Origin: Hyphomicrobiales bacterium
GTDB taxonomy: Bacteria > Pseudomonadota > Alphaproteobacteria > Rhizobiales > Rhizobiaceae
DNA length: 64,000 nt
NCBI GenBank assembly: GCA_900468535.1
Contig: UBTY01000009.1
Span: forward strand, 186,001-250,000
Direction of reading: 5' to 3'
Shown here: positions 56,531 to 64,000 of the stretch, one piece after another
Layout of the letters: each line of letters opens with the position of its first letter
How positions within the stretch are numbered: the stretch's first letter is position 1
The notes under the pieces: model-generated
Told to the model about the DNA's origin: nothing
Databases searched by the model: none
The model's input: the letters and a program-made list of their open reading frames with translations, nothing else
Program-made: the position numbers and the translations under genes

Positions 56531-56606
56531 TAAGAGCTTGCGGCGCCTGATCCGGGCGCCGCTGAACATCCCGTCGCGGCTTATTCGTCAAGTTTAAGCC
56601 GCCTTT

Positions 56607-56636
56607 GGCCCGAGCCCCACGGTTCGGGCCTTTTTA
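56607..56636 (+). terminator. Rho-independent terminator after amtB
   Basis: GGCCCGAGCC (56607-56616) pairs with GGTTCGGGCC (56621-56630) with one G-U pair, loop CCAC, then TTTTTATTTG. Confidence 0.9.
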
Positions 56637-56769
56637 TTTGTGTGATGCAAGATGTGGGTAGCGCATGGTTAACATCGCTTTAACCGTCCTTTGATTAGGT
56701 AGAGCGGACGCATTGGGCGCGAACCGTTTCGCGATTCGCACGCTTTCCAGGCATTGGACGGGTAAACAC

Positions 56770-59442
56770 ATGGCAAGAAGCACATCGCCAGCAATGGATG
56801 GCCGGCCGGAACGTTTCTCCCTTTCGGGGTTCATGTTCCGACAGGTTCAGACCCTTTTGGGCTTCGCTATCTTTCTGCTGCTCGCACTTGCGATTGCAGC
56901 GCTTGCGACGTGGAATGTGGCCGATCCGAGCTATTCCTACGCAACCGGCAACGAGCCGACCAACGTGCTGGGCTACGGCGGCGCGGCGTTTGCCGATATC
57001 CTCATGCAATTCTTCGGTCTGGCGAGCGTGGTGGCGCTGCTGCCGGTTGTCGCCTGGGCACTCGCGCTTATTTCTGGGCGCCGGCTTAGCCGGATTCCCG
57101 CCAGAGCAGCTGCCTGGGGCCTCGGGTCTGTCCTTGCCTCGGCCGTGCTTGGCTGTTTCCCGCCGCCGCTGACCTGGCCTATTCCGAACGGAATCGGCGG
57201 TGTGATCGGGGACATGATCCTGCGGTTTCCGGCGCTCTTCGTCGGCGCCTATCCGACCGGCGCGTTCGCGACCGCCGTCGGCTGCGTGTTTGCGGCTCCG
57301 ACGGCATGGATGATGTTGTTTGCGGCGGGCCTCGTCGGGCGCACGGAAGAAGAAGAGGCAGAAGAGGAAGCCGAGCAGTATGAGGCAAGCCGTTCGAAGC
57401 TTCGTTCAGTCGGTGACGACGATGACGAAGATGATGACGGTGGCGGCTGGCTTGCATTTGGTGCGCTGACCCATGCCTGGTACATGAGTCAGGCGCGCAT
57501 GCGGCGGCTTTTCGGCATAAAGCCGCGCAAACGCCAGCACGACGATTTCGAATCGCCGTATGATTTCAATGACGATGAATTCGGCAAGATGAACGAGCCC
57601 GTTCGAGCCAAGGCGCCGTCGGCACGTGGCGAACGGATGGATCCGTCGATGGAGCCACGCGCCGCTTCGCAGCGCAGGATCGTTTCCGCTCCTTCGATCT
57701 CGCTCAATGACGACGACGAGGATGATGACGGCTCGTTCGATGCCGACATGCCTCCGCGCCCCGCCGATATCCTGCCCGATGATGACGACTGGATGATGCG
57801 TGCGCCAGCGAAACAGGCCGGTGGCAAGGCGCAGCCAAGAGTTTCGCAGCCTGCAGGCCGCCCGAAGCCGGGCGCTCGTTCGGATCGCGAGCAACAGGGG
57901 TCGTTCATTCGTCCTGAGGGTTTCCAGCTTCCGTCCATGCATCTGCTTGCGGAGCCGAAGAATGTCGTGCGGGACTCCACCCTGTCCGCGGATGCGCTGG
58001 AACAGAATGCGCGCATGCTCGAGGGCGTGCTGGAAGACTTCGGCGTCAAGGGCGAGATCATTCACGTCCGCCCGGGTCCTGTGGTTACTCTCTACGAACT
58101 GGAGCCTGCTCCGGGCATCAAGTCGTCGCGGGTCATCGGCCTTGCCGACGATATCGCCCGCTCGATGAGCGCGATCGCCGCGCGCGTTGCCGTCGTGCCT
58201 GGTCGAAACGCCATCGGTATCGAACTGCCGAATTCAACCCGTGAGACTGTGTACCTTCGCGAGCTGATCGCGTCGCGGGACTTCGAGGGTTCGAAAGCCA
58301 AGCTCGCGATGGCTCTCGGTAAGACGATCGGCGGCGAGGCCGTGATCGCCGATCTCGCCAAGATGCCGCATCTTCTCGTGGCCGGAACGACCGGCTCGGG
58401 TAAGTCCGTTGCCATCAACACGATGATCCTCTCGCTGCTCTATCGCATGACGCCGGAGCAATGCCGCCTGATCATGATCGATCCGAAGATGCTCGAACTG
58501 TCCGTCTATGACGGCATCCCGCATCTTCTGTCGCCCGTAGTGACGGATCCGAAGAAGGCTGTCGTCGCGCTCAAGTGGACCGTCCGCGAGATGGAAGAGC
58601 GCTACAAGAAGATGTCGAAGATTGGCGTTCGCAACATCGACGGCTTCAACAGCCGCGTCGAGCAGGCGCTCGCCAAGGGCGAGGTCATTTCGCGCACCGT
58701 TCAGACCGGCTTCGACCGGCAGACGGGTGAGGCGATGTACGAGACGGAAGAATTCGATCTGCAGCCGATGCCTTATATCGTCGTCATCATCGACGAAATG
58801 GCCGACCTGATGATGGTTGCCGGCAAGGACATCGAAGGCGCCGTGCAGCGCCTCGCGCAAATGGCGCGTGCGGCCGGCATCCACGTGATCATGGCAACGC
58901 AGCGTCCGTCGGTCGACGTCATCACCGGCACGATCAAGGCGAACTTCCCGACCCGCATCTCCTTCCAGGTGACCTCGAAGATCGACAGCCGCACGATCCT
59001 AGGCGAACAGGGCGCCGAACAGCTGCTCGGCATGGGCGATATGCTCTACATGGCAGGTGGTGGCCGCATCCAGCGCGTCCACGGTCCGTTTGTCGCCGAC
59101 ATGGAAGTCGAGGAGATCGTCTCCTACCTGAAGACGCAAGGATCGCCTCAGTATCTCGACGCCATCACCGCCGATGACGACGAGGACGGGGACTATGGCG
59201 GCGGCCCGGCCGGTACCTCCAACCTCAGCGATTCGGATGATCCTTATGATCAGGCCGTGGCTATCGTTCTGCGTGACGGAAAGGCATCGACGTCGTATAT
59301 TCAGCGAAGACTAGGTATCGGCTACAACAGAGCCGCATCGCTGATCGAGCGGATGGAGCAGGAAGGTATCATCGGCCCGGCGAACCATGCCGGGAAGCGA
59401 GAGATCCTGGTTCCGACCGATGGTGATGTTCTCGACCGTTGA
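56770..59442 (+). CDS. ftsK: DNA translocase FtsK
   Basis: 890 residues from the ATG at 56770. Four membrane helices in about residues 25-200, an acidic and charged linker ([11 protein letters not shown] and [11 protein letters not shown]) to about 400, then the alpha-beta motor with Walker A GTTGSGKS at about 539-546 and Walker [13 protein letters not shown], and a C-terminal gamma winged-helix domain ([28 protein letters not shown]) that reads KOPS and activates XerD. Pumps DNA at the division septum. It follows amtB behind a terminator and is followed by lolA at 137 bases. Confidence 0.96.
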   Translation: MARSTSPAMDGRPERFSLSGFMFRQVQTLLGFAIFLLLALAIAALATWNVADPSYSYATGNEPTNVLGYGGAAFADILMQFFGLASVVALLPVVAWALALISGRRLSRIPARAAAWGLGSVLASAVLGCFPPPLTWPIPNGIGGVIGDMILRFPALFVGAYPTGAFATAVGCVFAAPTAWMMLFAAGLVGRTEEEEAEEEAEQYEASRSKLRSVGDDDDEDDDGGGWLAFGALTHAWYMSQARMRRLFGIKPRKRQHDDFESPYDFNDDEFGKMNEPVRAKAPSARGERMDPSMEPRAASQRRIVSAPSISLNDDDEDDDGSFDADMPPRPADILPDDDDWMMRAPAKQAGGKAQPRVSQPAGRPKPGARSDREQQGSFIRPEGFQLPSMHLLAEPKNVVRDSTLSADALEQNARMLEGVLEDFGVKGEIIHVRPGPVVTLYELEPAPGIKSSRVIGLADDIARSMSAIAARVAVVPGRNAIGIELPNSTRETVYLRELIASRDFEGSKAKLAMALGKTIGGEAVIADLAKMPHLLVAGTTGSGKSVAINTMILSLLYRMTPEQCRLIMIDPKMLELSVYDGIPHLLSPVVTDPKKAVVALKWTVREMEERYKKMSKIGVRNIDGFNSRVEQALAKGEVISRTVQTGFDRQTGEAMYETEEFDLQPMPYIVVIIDEMADLMMVAGKDIEGAVQRLAQMARAAGIHVIMATQRPSVDVITGTIKANFPTRISFQVTSKIDSRTILGEQGAEQLLGMGDMLYMAGGGRIQRVHGPFVADMEVEEIVSYLKTQGSPQYLDAITADDDEDGDYGGGPAGTSNLSDSDDPYDQAVAIVLRDGKASTSYIQRRLGIGYNRAASLIERMEQEGIIGPANHAGKREILVPTDGDVLDR

Positions 59443-59579
59443 GCGTCCGACTTTTTTCATGCCGCAGCGGACTTCACGGAAACCTGATCGCTCTGAAAAC
59501 GTTAGCTTTGGCGGTTCCGTGAACACGCCTTGAAGACGCCGCGTTTCGACAGCATTCAGACTGCATAAAGGAGACTTAA

Positions 59580-60254
59580 ATGACCAACTCCGATTCCTTC
59601 CTGGATCGCATTCTGCTGACGCGGCGCCATATGCTGGGCGCGATGGCTGTCGCTGCGGCGTCCACTGCCTTGCCGGTCAATCTTTTTGCGCAGGCAGCGG
59701 CGGCTGCATCCAACAACGCTACCGCACAAGCGATCGCGGACCACTTCTCCAGCGTCGCGACCATGCAGGGCGAGTTCGTCCAGTTCGGCCCGCGGGGCGA
59801 GCAGACGGGCGGCAAGTTCTTTATCCAGCGTCCCGGCAAGCTGCGCTTCAACTATGACGACCCGTCGCCGATCCGGGTGATTGCCGACGGCAAGAACGTT
59901 GCGATCGGCAACATGAAACTGAAGACCTGGGATCTCTACCCGCTCTCCAAGACACCGCTGAGCCTGCTTTTGGCGCAGCGTATCGACCTCTCGGCCGGTT
60001 CGGTGAAAAGCGTCAAGGAAGAGTCGGATCTGACGACTATCGCGCTCGGCAACAGTACGGTCTTCGGCAATTCGACGATCACCATGATGTTCGACCCAAA
60101 AACCTACGACCTGCGGCAGTGGACGATCACCGACAATCAGGGCAAGGACACCTCGGTCATGGTCTTCAACGTGAAGACCGGTGTGCAGTTCGACGACAAG
60201 GTGTTCAAGGTGCCCTACGAGGTCATCCCGGGTACAGCCGCATACCGCGACTAA
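59580..60254 (+). CDS. lolA: Outer-membrane lipoprotein carrier protein LolA
   Basis: 224 residues. The signal region is long and has a twin-arginine-like motif (LLTRRHMLGAMAVAAASTALP), unusual for LolA, which normally uses Sec. The mature beta-sheet domain has FVQFGPRGEQTGGKFFIQRPGKLRFNYDDPSP, the LolA signature of an aromatic and Arg/Pro-rich strand. It shuttles lipoproteins from LolCDE to the outer membrane. AAAGGAG lies 6 bases before the ATG. Strong terminator follows. Confidence 0.88.
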   Translation: MTNSDSFLDRILLTRRHMLGAMAVAAASTALPVNLFAQAAAAASNNATAQAIADHFSSVATMQGEFVQFGPRGEQTGGKFFIQRPGKLRFNYDDPSPIRVIADGKNVAIGNMKLKTWDLYPLSKTPLSLLLAQRIDLSAGSVKSVKEESDLTTIALGNSTVFGNSTITMMFDPKTYDLRQWTITDNQGKDTSVMVFNVKTGVQFDDKVFKVPYEVIPGTAAYRD

Positions 60255-60278
60255 TTCTACACCACGAAACGTTTCTGA

Positions 60279-60303
60279 GGCGCCCCTCCTGGGGCGCTTT
60301 TTC
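60279..60303 (+). terminator. Rho-independent terminator after lolA
   Basis: Perfect 7-bp stem GCGCCCC (60280-60286) with GGGGCGC (60291-60297), loop TCCT, then TTTTT. Confidence 0.9.
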
Positions 60304-60376
60304 TTTGCGCGCCCGCGTTCCCTCGGCTCGATCTTTGCTCTAAAGGCAAGACCGAACGCGTCTCAAGGGTGTCCGC

Positions 60377-61180
60377 ATGAGCTTCTCGATTACCACCTGG
60401 AATATCAATTCTGTCCGGCTGCGCATGCCGATCGTCGAGCAGTTCGTTCTCAAGCACAAACCGGATATTCTCTGCCTGCAGGAGACCAAGGTTCCGAACG
60501 AGCTTTTCCCGGCGGCGCCGCTACGTGCTATGGGTTACGAGCACATCATCATCCATGGCCAGAAGGGCTATCACGGTGTAGCGATCGCCTCGCGCATTCC
60601 ACTGACGGAAGACCACCGGCAGGATTACTGCAAGGTCGGAGATGCACGCCATATCTCGGCTGTGTTCGAGCGCGGCGGCAGGCGGGTGCGGCTTCATAAC
60701 TTCTACGTGCCGGCCGGCGGCGATGAGCCGGATCGTGCCATCAATCCGAAATTCGGCCACAAGCTCGACTTTATCGAGGAGATGAAGCTGCTCAAGGCAA
60801 ATGGCGAGGCCAACACCTCGGCGATCCTCGTTGGCGATCTGAACATTGCACCGCTGGAGCACGATGTCTGGTCGCACAAGCAGTTGCTGAAGATCGTCAG
60901 CCATACGCCCGTCGAGACCGAAGGGCTGCTCGAAATCATGCGCCGCGGCGCGTGGCTCGATCTGATGCGGCACCACGTTCCGGAAAGCGAGAAGCTCTAC
61001 ACGTGGTGGAGCTATCGCGCCAAGGACTGGGAGGCTGCCGATCGCGGACGCCGTCTCGACCACATCTGGTCATCGCAGGACCTGGGGCCGCACCTGCAGC
61101 GTATCGAGATCCTCAAGGAAGCGCGCGGCTGGGACCGTCCGTCCGACCACGTCCCGGTGACCGCGCACTTCGATTTCTGA
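60377..61180 (+). CDS. xthA: Exodeoxyribonuclease III
   Basis: 267-residue AP endonuclease/3'-5' exonuclease of base-excision repair. Metal and catalytic motifs: TWNINSVR, LQETKVP (Glu36), GDLNIAP and the C-terminal SDHVPV. RLDHIW carries a further Asp. The exonuclease-specific W/R-rich YTWWSYRAKDWEAADRGRRLDH block fits XthA rather than a generic EEP enzyme. Convergent with the cyclic-nucleotide-binding gene, 6 bases apart. Confidence 0.93.
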   Translation: MSFSITTWNINSVRLRMPIVEQFVLKHKPDILCLQETKVPNELFPAAPLRAMGYEHIIIHGQKGYHGVAIASRIPLTEDHRQDYCKVGDARHISAVFERGGRRVRLHNFYVPAGGDEPDRAINPKFGHKLDFIEEMKLLKANGEANTSAILVGDLNIAPLEHDVWSHKQLLKIVSHTPVETEGLLEIMRRGAWLDLMRHHVPESEKLYTWWSYRAKDWEAADRGRRLDHIWSSQDLGPHLQRIEILKEARGWDRPSDHVPVTAHFDF

Positions 61181-61186
61181 GGGATG

Positions 61187-61642
61187 TCAGGCGAAGCGGT
61201 GAAGTTCCGCTGCCGCCTTGGCGGCAAGGGCCGCAATGTTGTCGCGAATTCGGTTTTCGATCAGCAGCGCGGCGTCGGGGTATTCCTCGATCAAACGATG
61301 GAAGAGCGGGCGGGTGATCCTGATGATCCCGGTATCCTCCGTCGCGATCGCCGTGAACTTGCGTTCGACCAGAGTAATCAGCGCCAGCTCCGATAGGAGC
61401 GTTCCGGCACCCACCACTGCTTGCACTTCCGGTTGCCCGTCACGGCCCGTACGACTGAGCTCGATGCGCCCGCTGAGAACGACGTAGGCGCTCTCGGCGG
61501 GTGAGCCTTCCCGAAACAGCATCTGTCCGCCTGAAACGACCCGACGATCGGCGCCGAAAGCGATCAGCCGCAGCTGATCTTCCGACATGCCGCCGAAGAG
61601 AGGTATCTGCGACAGCAGCCGGATATCGTCGTTAAGAGCCAT
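61187..61642 (-). CDS. Cyclic-nucleotide-binding domain protein without DNA-binding domain
   Basis: 151 residues made up of a single Crp-type cNMP-binding domain: FREGSPAESAYVVLSGRIELS and the phosphate-binding cassette LLSELALITLVERKFTAIATE, which keeps the Glu and Arg expected for cAMP or cGMP contact. There is no C-terminal helix-turn-helix, so it is not a Crp/Fnr regulator itself. Its ATG overlaps the stop of the response regulator gene by one base (TAATG), so the two are made together. A sensory partner is likely; ligand unknown. Confidence 0.85.
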   Translation of the reverse strand: MALNDDIRLLSQIPLFGGMSEDQLRLIAFGADRRVVSGGQMLFREGSPAESAYVVLSGRIELSRTGRDGQPEVQAVVGAGTLLSELALITLVERKFTAIATEDTGIIRITRPLFHRLIEEYPDAALLIENRIRDNIAALAAKAAAELHRFA

Positions 61643-62325
61643 TACGGAATGATCTTGTAGCCGCCGTTTTCCGTCACCAGAATTTCGGCGTTGGAGGGGT
61701 CGCGCTCTATCTTCTGGCGCAGGCGATACACGTGGGTTTCCAGAGTGTGCGTCGTGACGCCGGAATTGTAGCCCCAGACTTCCTCAAGCAGCACGTCACG
61801 GGTGACGACCTTCTGCTCCGCCCGGTAGAGATAGCGAATAATCGCCGCCTCTTTCTCTGTGAGCCGGATCTTCTGACCGTTTTCCATGGTCAGCAGCTTC
61901 TGGCTCGGCTTGAAAACATACGGACCGACATTGAAGGTCGCGTCTTCGCTCTGTTCATGCTGGCGAAGCTGCACGCGGATGCGCGCAAGAAGCACGGCGA
62001 AACGGAACGGCTTCGTTATATAGTCGTTGGCGCCGGCTTCCAGGCCGAGGATCGTGTCGGAATCGGTATCGTGACCGGTCAGCATGATGATCGGCGCCTT
62101 CAGGCCGCCCTTGCGCAGAAGCTTCACAGCTTCCCGCCCGTCCATATCCGGCAAACCAACGTCCATGATCAGGAGATCGATCGGCGTCGCACGCGCTTTC
62201 TCGACGCCTTTCGTGGCAGTCGTCTCCTGCAGGACCGTAAACTCGTCATAAAGGGAAAGCTGCTCCGTGAGGGTCTCGCGGAGGTCGTCGTCGTCATCCA
62301 CCAGAAGGATGGTGCGTGCGGTCAT
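61642..62325 (-). CDS. OmpR-type response regulator
   Basis: 227 residues from the ATG at 62325 (GAGGA 10 bases upstream; a TTG at 62334 is possible). Receiver domain with the acidic pocket VDDDDDLR, phospho-acceptor Asp55 (LLIMDVGLPD), Thr in MLTGHD and Lys in TKPF. The C-terminal winged helix has EEVWGYNSGVTTHTLETHVYRLRQKIERD. No histidine kinase gene adjoins it, so its kinase is encoded elsewhere. It resembles the essential CenR group of alphaproteobacteria, but I am not sure of this. Divergent from the L,D-transpeptidase gene. Confidence 0.92.
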   Translation of the reverse strand: MTARTILLVDDDDDLRETLTEQLSLYDEFTVLQETTATKGVEKARATPIDLLIMDVGLPDMDGREAVKLLRKGGLKAPIIMLTGHDTDSDTILGLEAGANDYITKPFRFAVLLARIRVQLRQHEQSEDATFNVGPYVFKPSQKLLTMENGQKIRLTEKEAAIIRYLYRAEQKVVTRDVLLEEVWGYNSGVTTHTLETHVYRLRQKIERDPSNAEILVTENGGYKIIP

Positions 62326-62465
62326 GCGGCTCAAATCCTCACCTTCGGCTTCCTAGTCCTACGCCAATTTCGATCATTGGCAAAGATCGGAAGACCAAGC
62401 GTTGTCGTATATTCTGCTATATGATTTCAATCGGTCCCCAAGCAATGCAAAGACATGTGAGAAAG

Positions 62466-63014
62466 ATGGAAAAAACAAGGCGGTCGCGAACTATACAGTC
62501 AACGATGATTATCGTTCGTCCCGCACCGCGCAATAAAAGCCGCGCTTTGATCCAATTCGATACGCTAAGGATCCCCGCTGCGATCGGTCGCTCGGGCCGC
62601 ACTGTGCTGAAGCTGGAAGGCGACGGGGCCACTCCGGTTGCCTCGATGAAGGTCCTCCATGGCTTTCGTCGCGGGGAGAAGCCGCAGCGCCTTCAAACGC
62701 CGCTTTCACTGCGCCGCATCGGTGCCGAGATGCTCTGGTGCGACCAGCCGGATCATCCCAGCTACAATCGTCTCGTCAAGGCGCCGTTCCGGCCCAGCCA
62801 CGAGGAGATGAAGCGGGCCGATAGCCTCTACGACGTCTGCCTAGTGCTCGATTGGAACATCCGTTCGCGGGCGCGGAATCGCGGCTCTGCGATTTTCTTT
62901 CATCTGATCAAACCCGGCTATGAACCGACTGCCGGCTGCGTTGCCGTTCATCCGCGTGACATGCGCCGTCTGCTACCTTTCATGCGCAAGGGCACCATCG
63001 TTCGCGTTCTCTAG
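62466..63014 (+). CDS. L,D-transpeptidase (YkuD) family protein
   Basis: About 182 residues. The YkuD catalytic motif is FFHLIKPGYEPTAGCVAVHP with the His and Cys in the expected spacing. RSGRTVLKLEGDGATPVASM is the N-terminal part of the domain. L,D-transpeptidases form 3-3 cross-links in peptidoglycan or attach proteins, and such links are abundant in Rhizobiales. The start is uncertain: I chose the ATG at 62466 with GTGAGAAAG upstream, while 62505 (MIIVRPAP) fits family members better. No signal peptide is seen in either form, so export is unclear. Confidence 0.85.
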   Translation: MEKTRRSRTIQSTMIIVRPAPRNKSRALIQFDTLRIPAAIGRSGRTVLKLEGDGATPVASMKVLHGFRRGEKPQRLQTPLSLRRIGAEMLWCDQPDHPSYNRLVKAPFRPSHEEMKRADSLYDVCLVLDWNIRSRARNRGSAIFFHLIKPGYEPTAGCVAVHPRDMRRLLPFMRKGTIVRVL

Positions 63015-63055
63015 AGTTGGGGGATGATAAAGGACGATTGGCGACCTATATGCGT

Positions 63056-63077
63056 CCCGACCCGCGTCGGGGCTTTC
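63056..63077 (+). terminator. Probable terminator after the L,D-transpeptidase gene
   Basis: Perfect 6-bp stem CCCGAC (63056-63061) with GTCGGG (63066-63071), loop CCGC, then GCTTTC. The short stem and weak T tract make it modest. Confidence 0.5.
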
Positions 63078-63150
63078 AGGCGCGCAGGGAAGCCGTTGCA
63101 TGACGAGCTCAAGCAAGCCCGTGCAATTCTGAGTTTTTGGAGAGACAACA

Positions 63151-63981
63151 GTGGCACAACAATCCGTCATTACCTTCCACGATGGAAACACTATTCCGCA
63201 GGTCGGCCTCGGCGTGTGGCGCACGCCGGCCGATATCACGGCGCCGACCGTCCGCAGCGCGATTGCAGCCGGCTACCGCCATGTCGATACGGCCGCGATC
63301 TATGAGAACGAAGACGGGGTTGGCGAGGGGATCAAGTCGTCCGGTGTGCCGCGGAGCGACATTTTCCTGACGACCAAGCTCTGGAACGACGACCAGGGCT
63401 ATGACTCGACCCTGAAGGCGTTCGACAAGAGCCTGAAGCGCCTCGGCACCGATTACGTGGATCTCTACCTCGTTCACTGGCCGGCGCCGACGCGCAACCG
63501 TTATGTGGATACGTGGAAGGCTTTCATCCAGCTAAAGAAGGATGGGCGTGCCCGGTCGATCGGCGTATCGAATTTCTATCCGGAGCATATCGACCGCCTC
63601 GTTGCCGAAACGGGCGTCGTTCCTGTCATCAATCAGATCGAACTGCACCCCGATTTTCAGCAAAAGGCTTCGCAGGCCGCGCACAAGAAGCTTGAGATCG
63701 CGACCCAATCCTGGAGCCCGCTCGGCCAGGGCAAGCTGATCGACCATCCCGTCATCGGCGGCATTGCCAAGAAGCACGGAAAAACGCCGGCCCAGACGAT
63801 CATTCGCTGGCACATGGACAGCGGGCTGGTTGTAATCCCCAAGTCCATCACGCCGTCGCGCATCGAAGAGAATTTCCAGGTGTTCGACTTTGCGCTCGAT
63901 GATGACGACATGGCGGCGATTGCCAAGCTCGATGATATCGGCGCTCGCATGGGTCCAGACCCGAAGACGGCAACTTTCTGA
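63151..63981 (+). CDS. Aldo/keto reductase, 2,5-diketo-gluconate reductase-like
   Basis: 276-residue NADPH-dependent TIM barrel. The catalytic tetrad is Asp46, Tyr51 (HVDTAAIYENE), Lys76 (TTKLW) and His109 (LYLVHWP), and the cofactor block is VIPKSITPSRIEENF. Start GTG at 63151 with GGAGAGA 6 bases upstream; it gives the normal N-terminus FHDGNTIPQVGLGVWRT. It reduces aldehydes or keto sugars; the natural substrate is not known. The window ends 19 bases later. Confidence 0.92.
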   Translation: MAQQSVITFHDGNTIPQVGLGVWRTPADITAPTVRSAIAAGYRHVDTAAIYENEDGVGEGIKSSGVPRSDIFLTTKLWNDDQGYDSTLKAFDKSLKRLGTDYVDLYLVHWPAPTRNRYVDTWKAFIQLKKDGRARSIGVSNFYPEHIDRLVAETGVVPVINQIELHPDFQQKASQAAHKKLEIATQSWSPLGQGKLIDHPVIGGIAKKHGKTPAQTIIRWHMDSGLVVIPKSITPSRIEENFQVFDFALDDDDMAAIAKLDDIGARMGPDPKTATF

Positions 63982-64000
63982 TGCGGCTGGGACGGCGGAC

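Noticed and set aside
55169-56569. Open frame of about 466 codons opposite amtB
   Set aside because: Extreme Asp/Glu/Arg/His composition mirrors the hydrophobic codons of amtB on the other strand.

Overview
The window is a stretch of GC-rich chromosome from an alphaproteobacterium, most likely a member of the Rhizobiaceae (Rhizobium, Agrobacterium or a close relative). The signs are a SAM-II riboswitch in front of metA, phaR divergent from phbAB, a TPP-controlled thiCOSGE operon, a fused two-domain FbpB permease, a RirA/Irr-like iron operator, and gene neighbourhoods such as mtgA near rpmF and glnK-amtB upstream of ftsK. I see no insertion sequence, prophage, CRISPR array or rRNA. One tRNA-Gly(GCC) gene is present.

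Layout. 0-2.7 kb: a truncated SbmA/BacA-like transporter, riboswitch-controlled metA and galM. 2.8-5.7 kb: an amino-sugar operon (GntR regulator, NagB-II-type deaminase, NagA) behind a helically phased operator. 5.9-6.3 kb: two unannotated-looking 48-residue hydrophobic proteins. 6.3-9.1 kb: the polyhydroxybutyrate genes phbB, phbA and phaR. 9.1-17.5 kb: mostly minus-strand housekeeping genes (L32, GST, a 2H phosphoesterase, MtgA, IspG, MFS plus DeoR) with ispA and a LysE exporter on the plus strand. 17.7-20 kb: a polar amino acid ABC importer. 20.1-22.9 kb: efp facing epmA-epmB, so the substrate and both enzymes of EF-P beta-lysylation sit together.

The most unusual part is 23.2-33.6 kb. A tight five-gene run encodes a small carrier protein, an acyl-CoA-dehydrogenase-like flavoprotein without the usual catalytic glutamate, a seryl-tRNA-synthetase-like amino acid:[carrier protein] ligase, a DUF1839 protein with a possible Cys-His-Asp triad, and a cytoplasmic family 2 glycosidase. 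It is followed by a giant protein that fuses a Wzx-like flippase to two alpha/beta-hydrolase domains, and by a convergent GT4 glycosyltransferase. I infer a pathway that activates an amino acid on a carrier protein, transfers it to a sugar or glycolipid and moves the product across the inner membrane. The parts are recognisable, but the pathway as a whole is not one I can name.

34-39.4 kb: a LysR-controlled cluster (HglS/DUF1338, a DAO-type oxidase, an AmaB-like dehydrogenase) that fits lysine/pipecolate catabolism through 2-oxoadipate. 39.4-43.4 kb: fbpABC ferric-iron importer. 43.4-44.7 kb: a PF10091 glycosidase. 44.7-49.4 kb: thiCOSGE with its TPP riboswitch. 49.5-64 kb: tRNA-Gly, a ProXp-ala-type editing factor, a thioredoxin-TPR protein, a LON-domain protein, a Trm112-like protein, a UbiH-type hydroxylase, TesB, the sigma-54-driven glnK-amtB pair, FtsK, LolA, XthA, a response regulator overlapping a cyclic-nucleotide-binding protein, an L,D-transpeptidase and an aldo/keto reductase.
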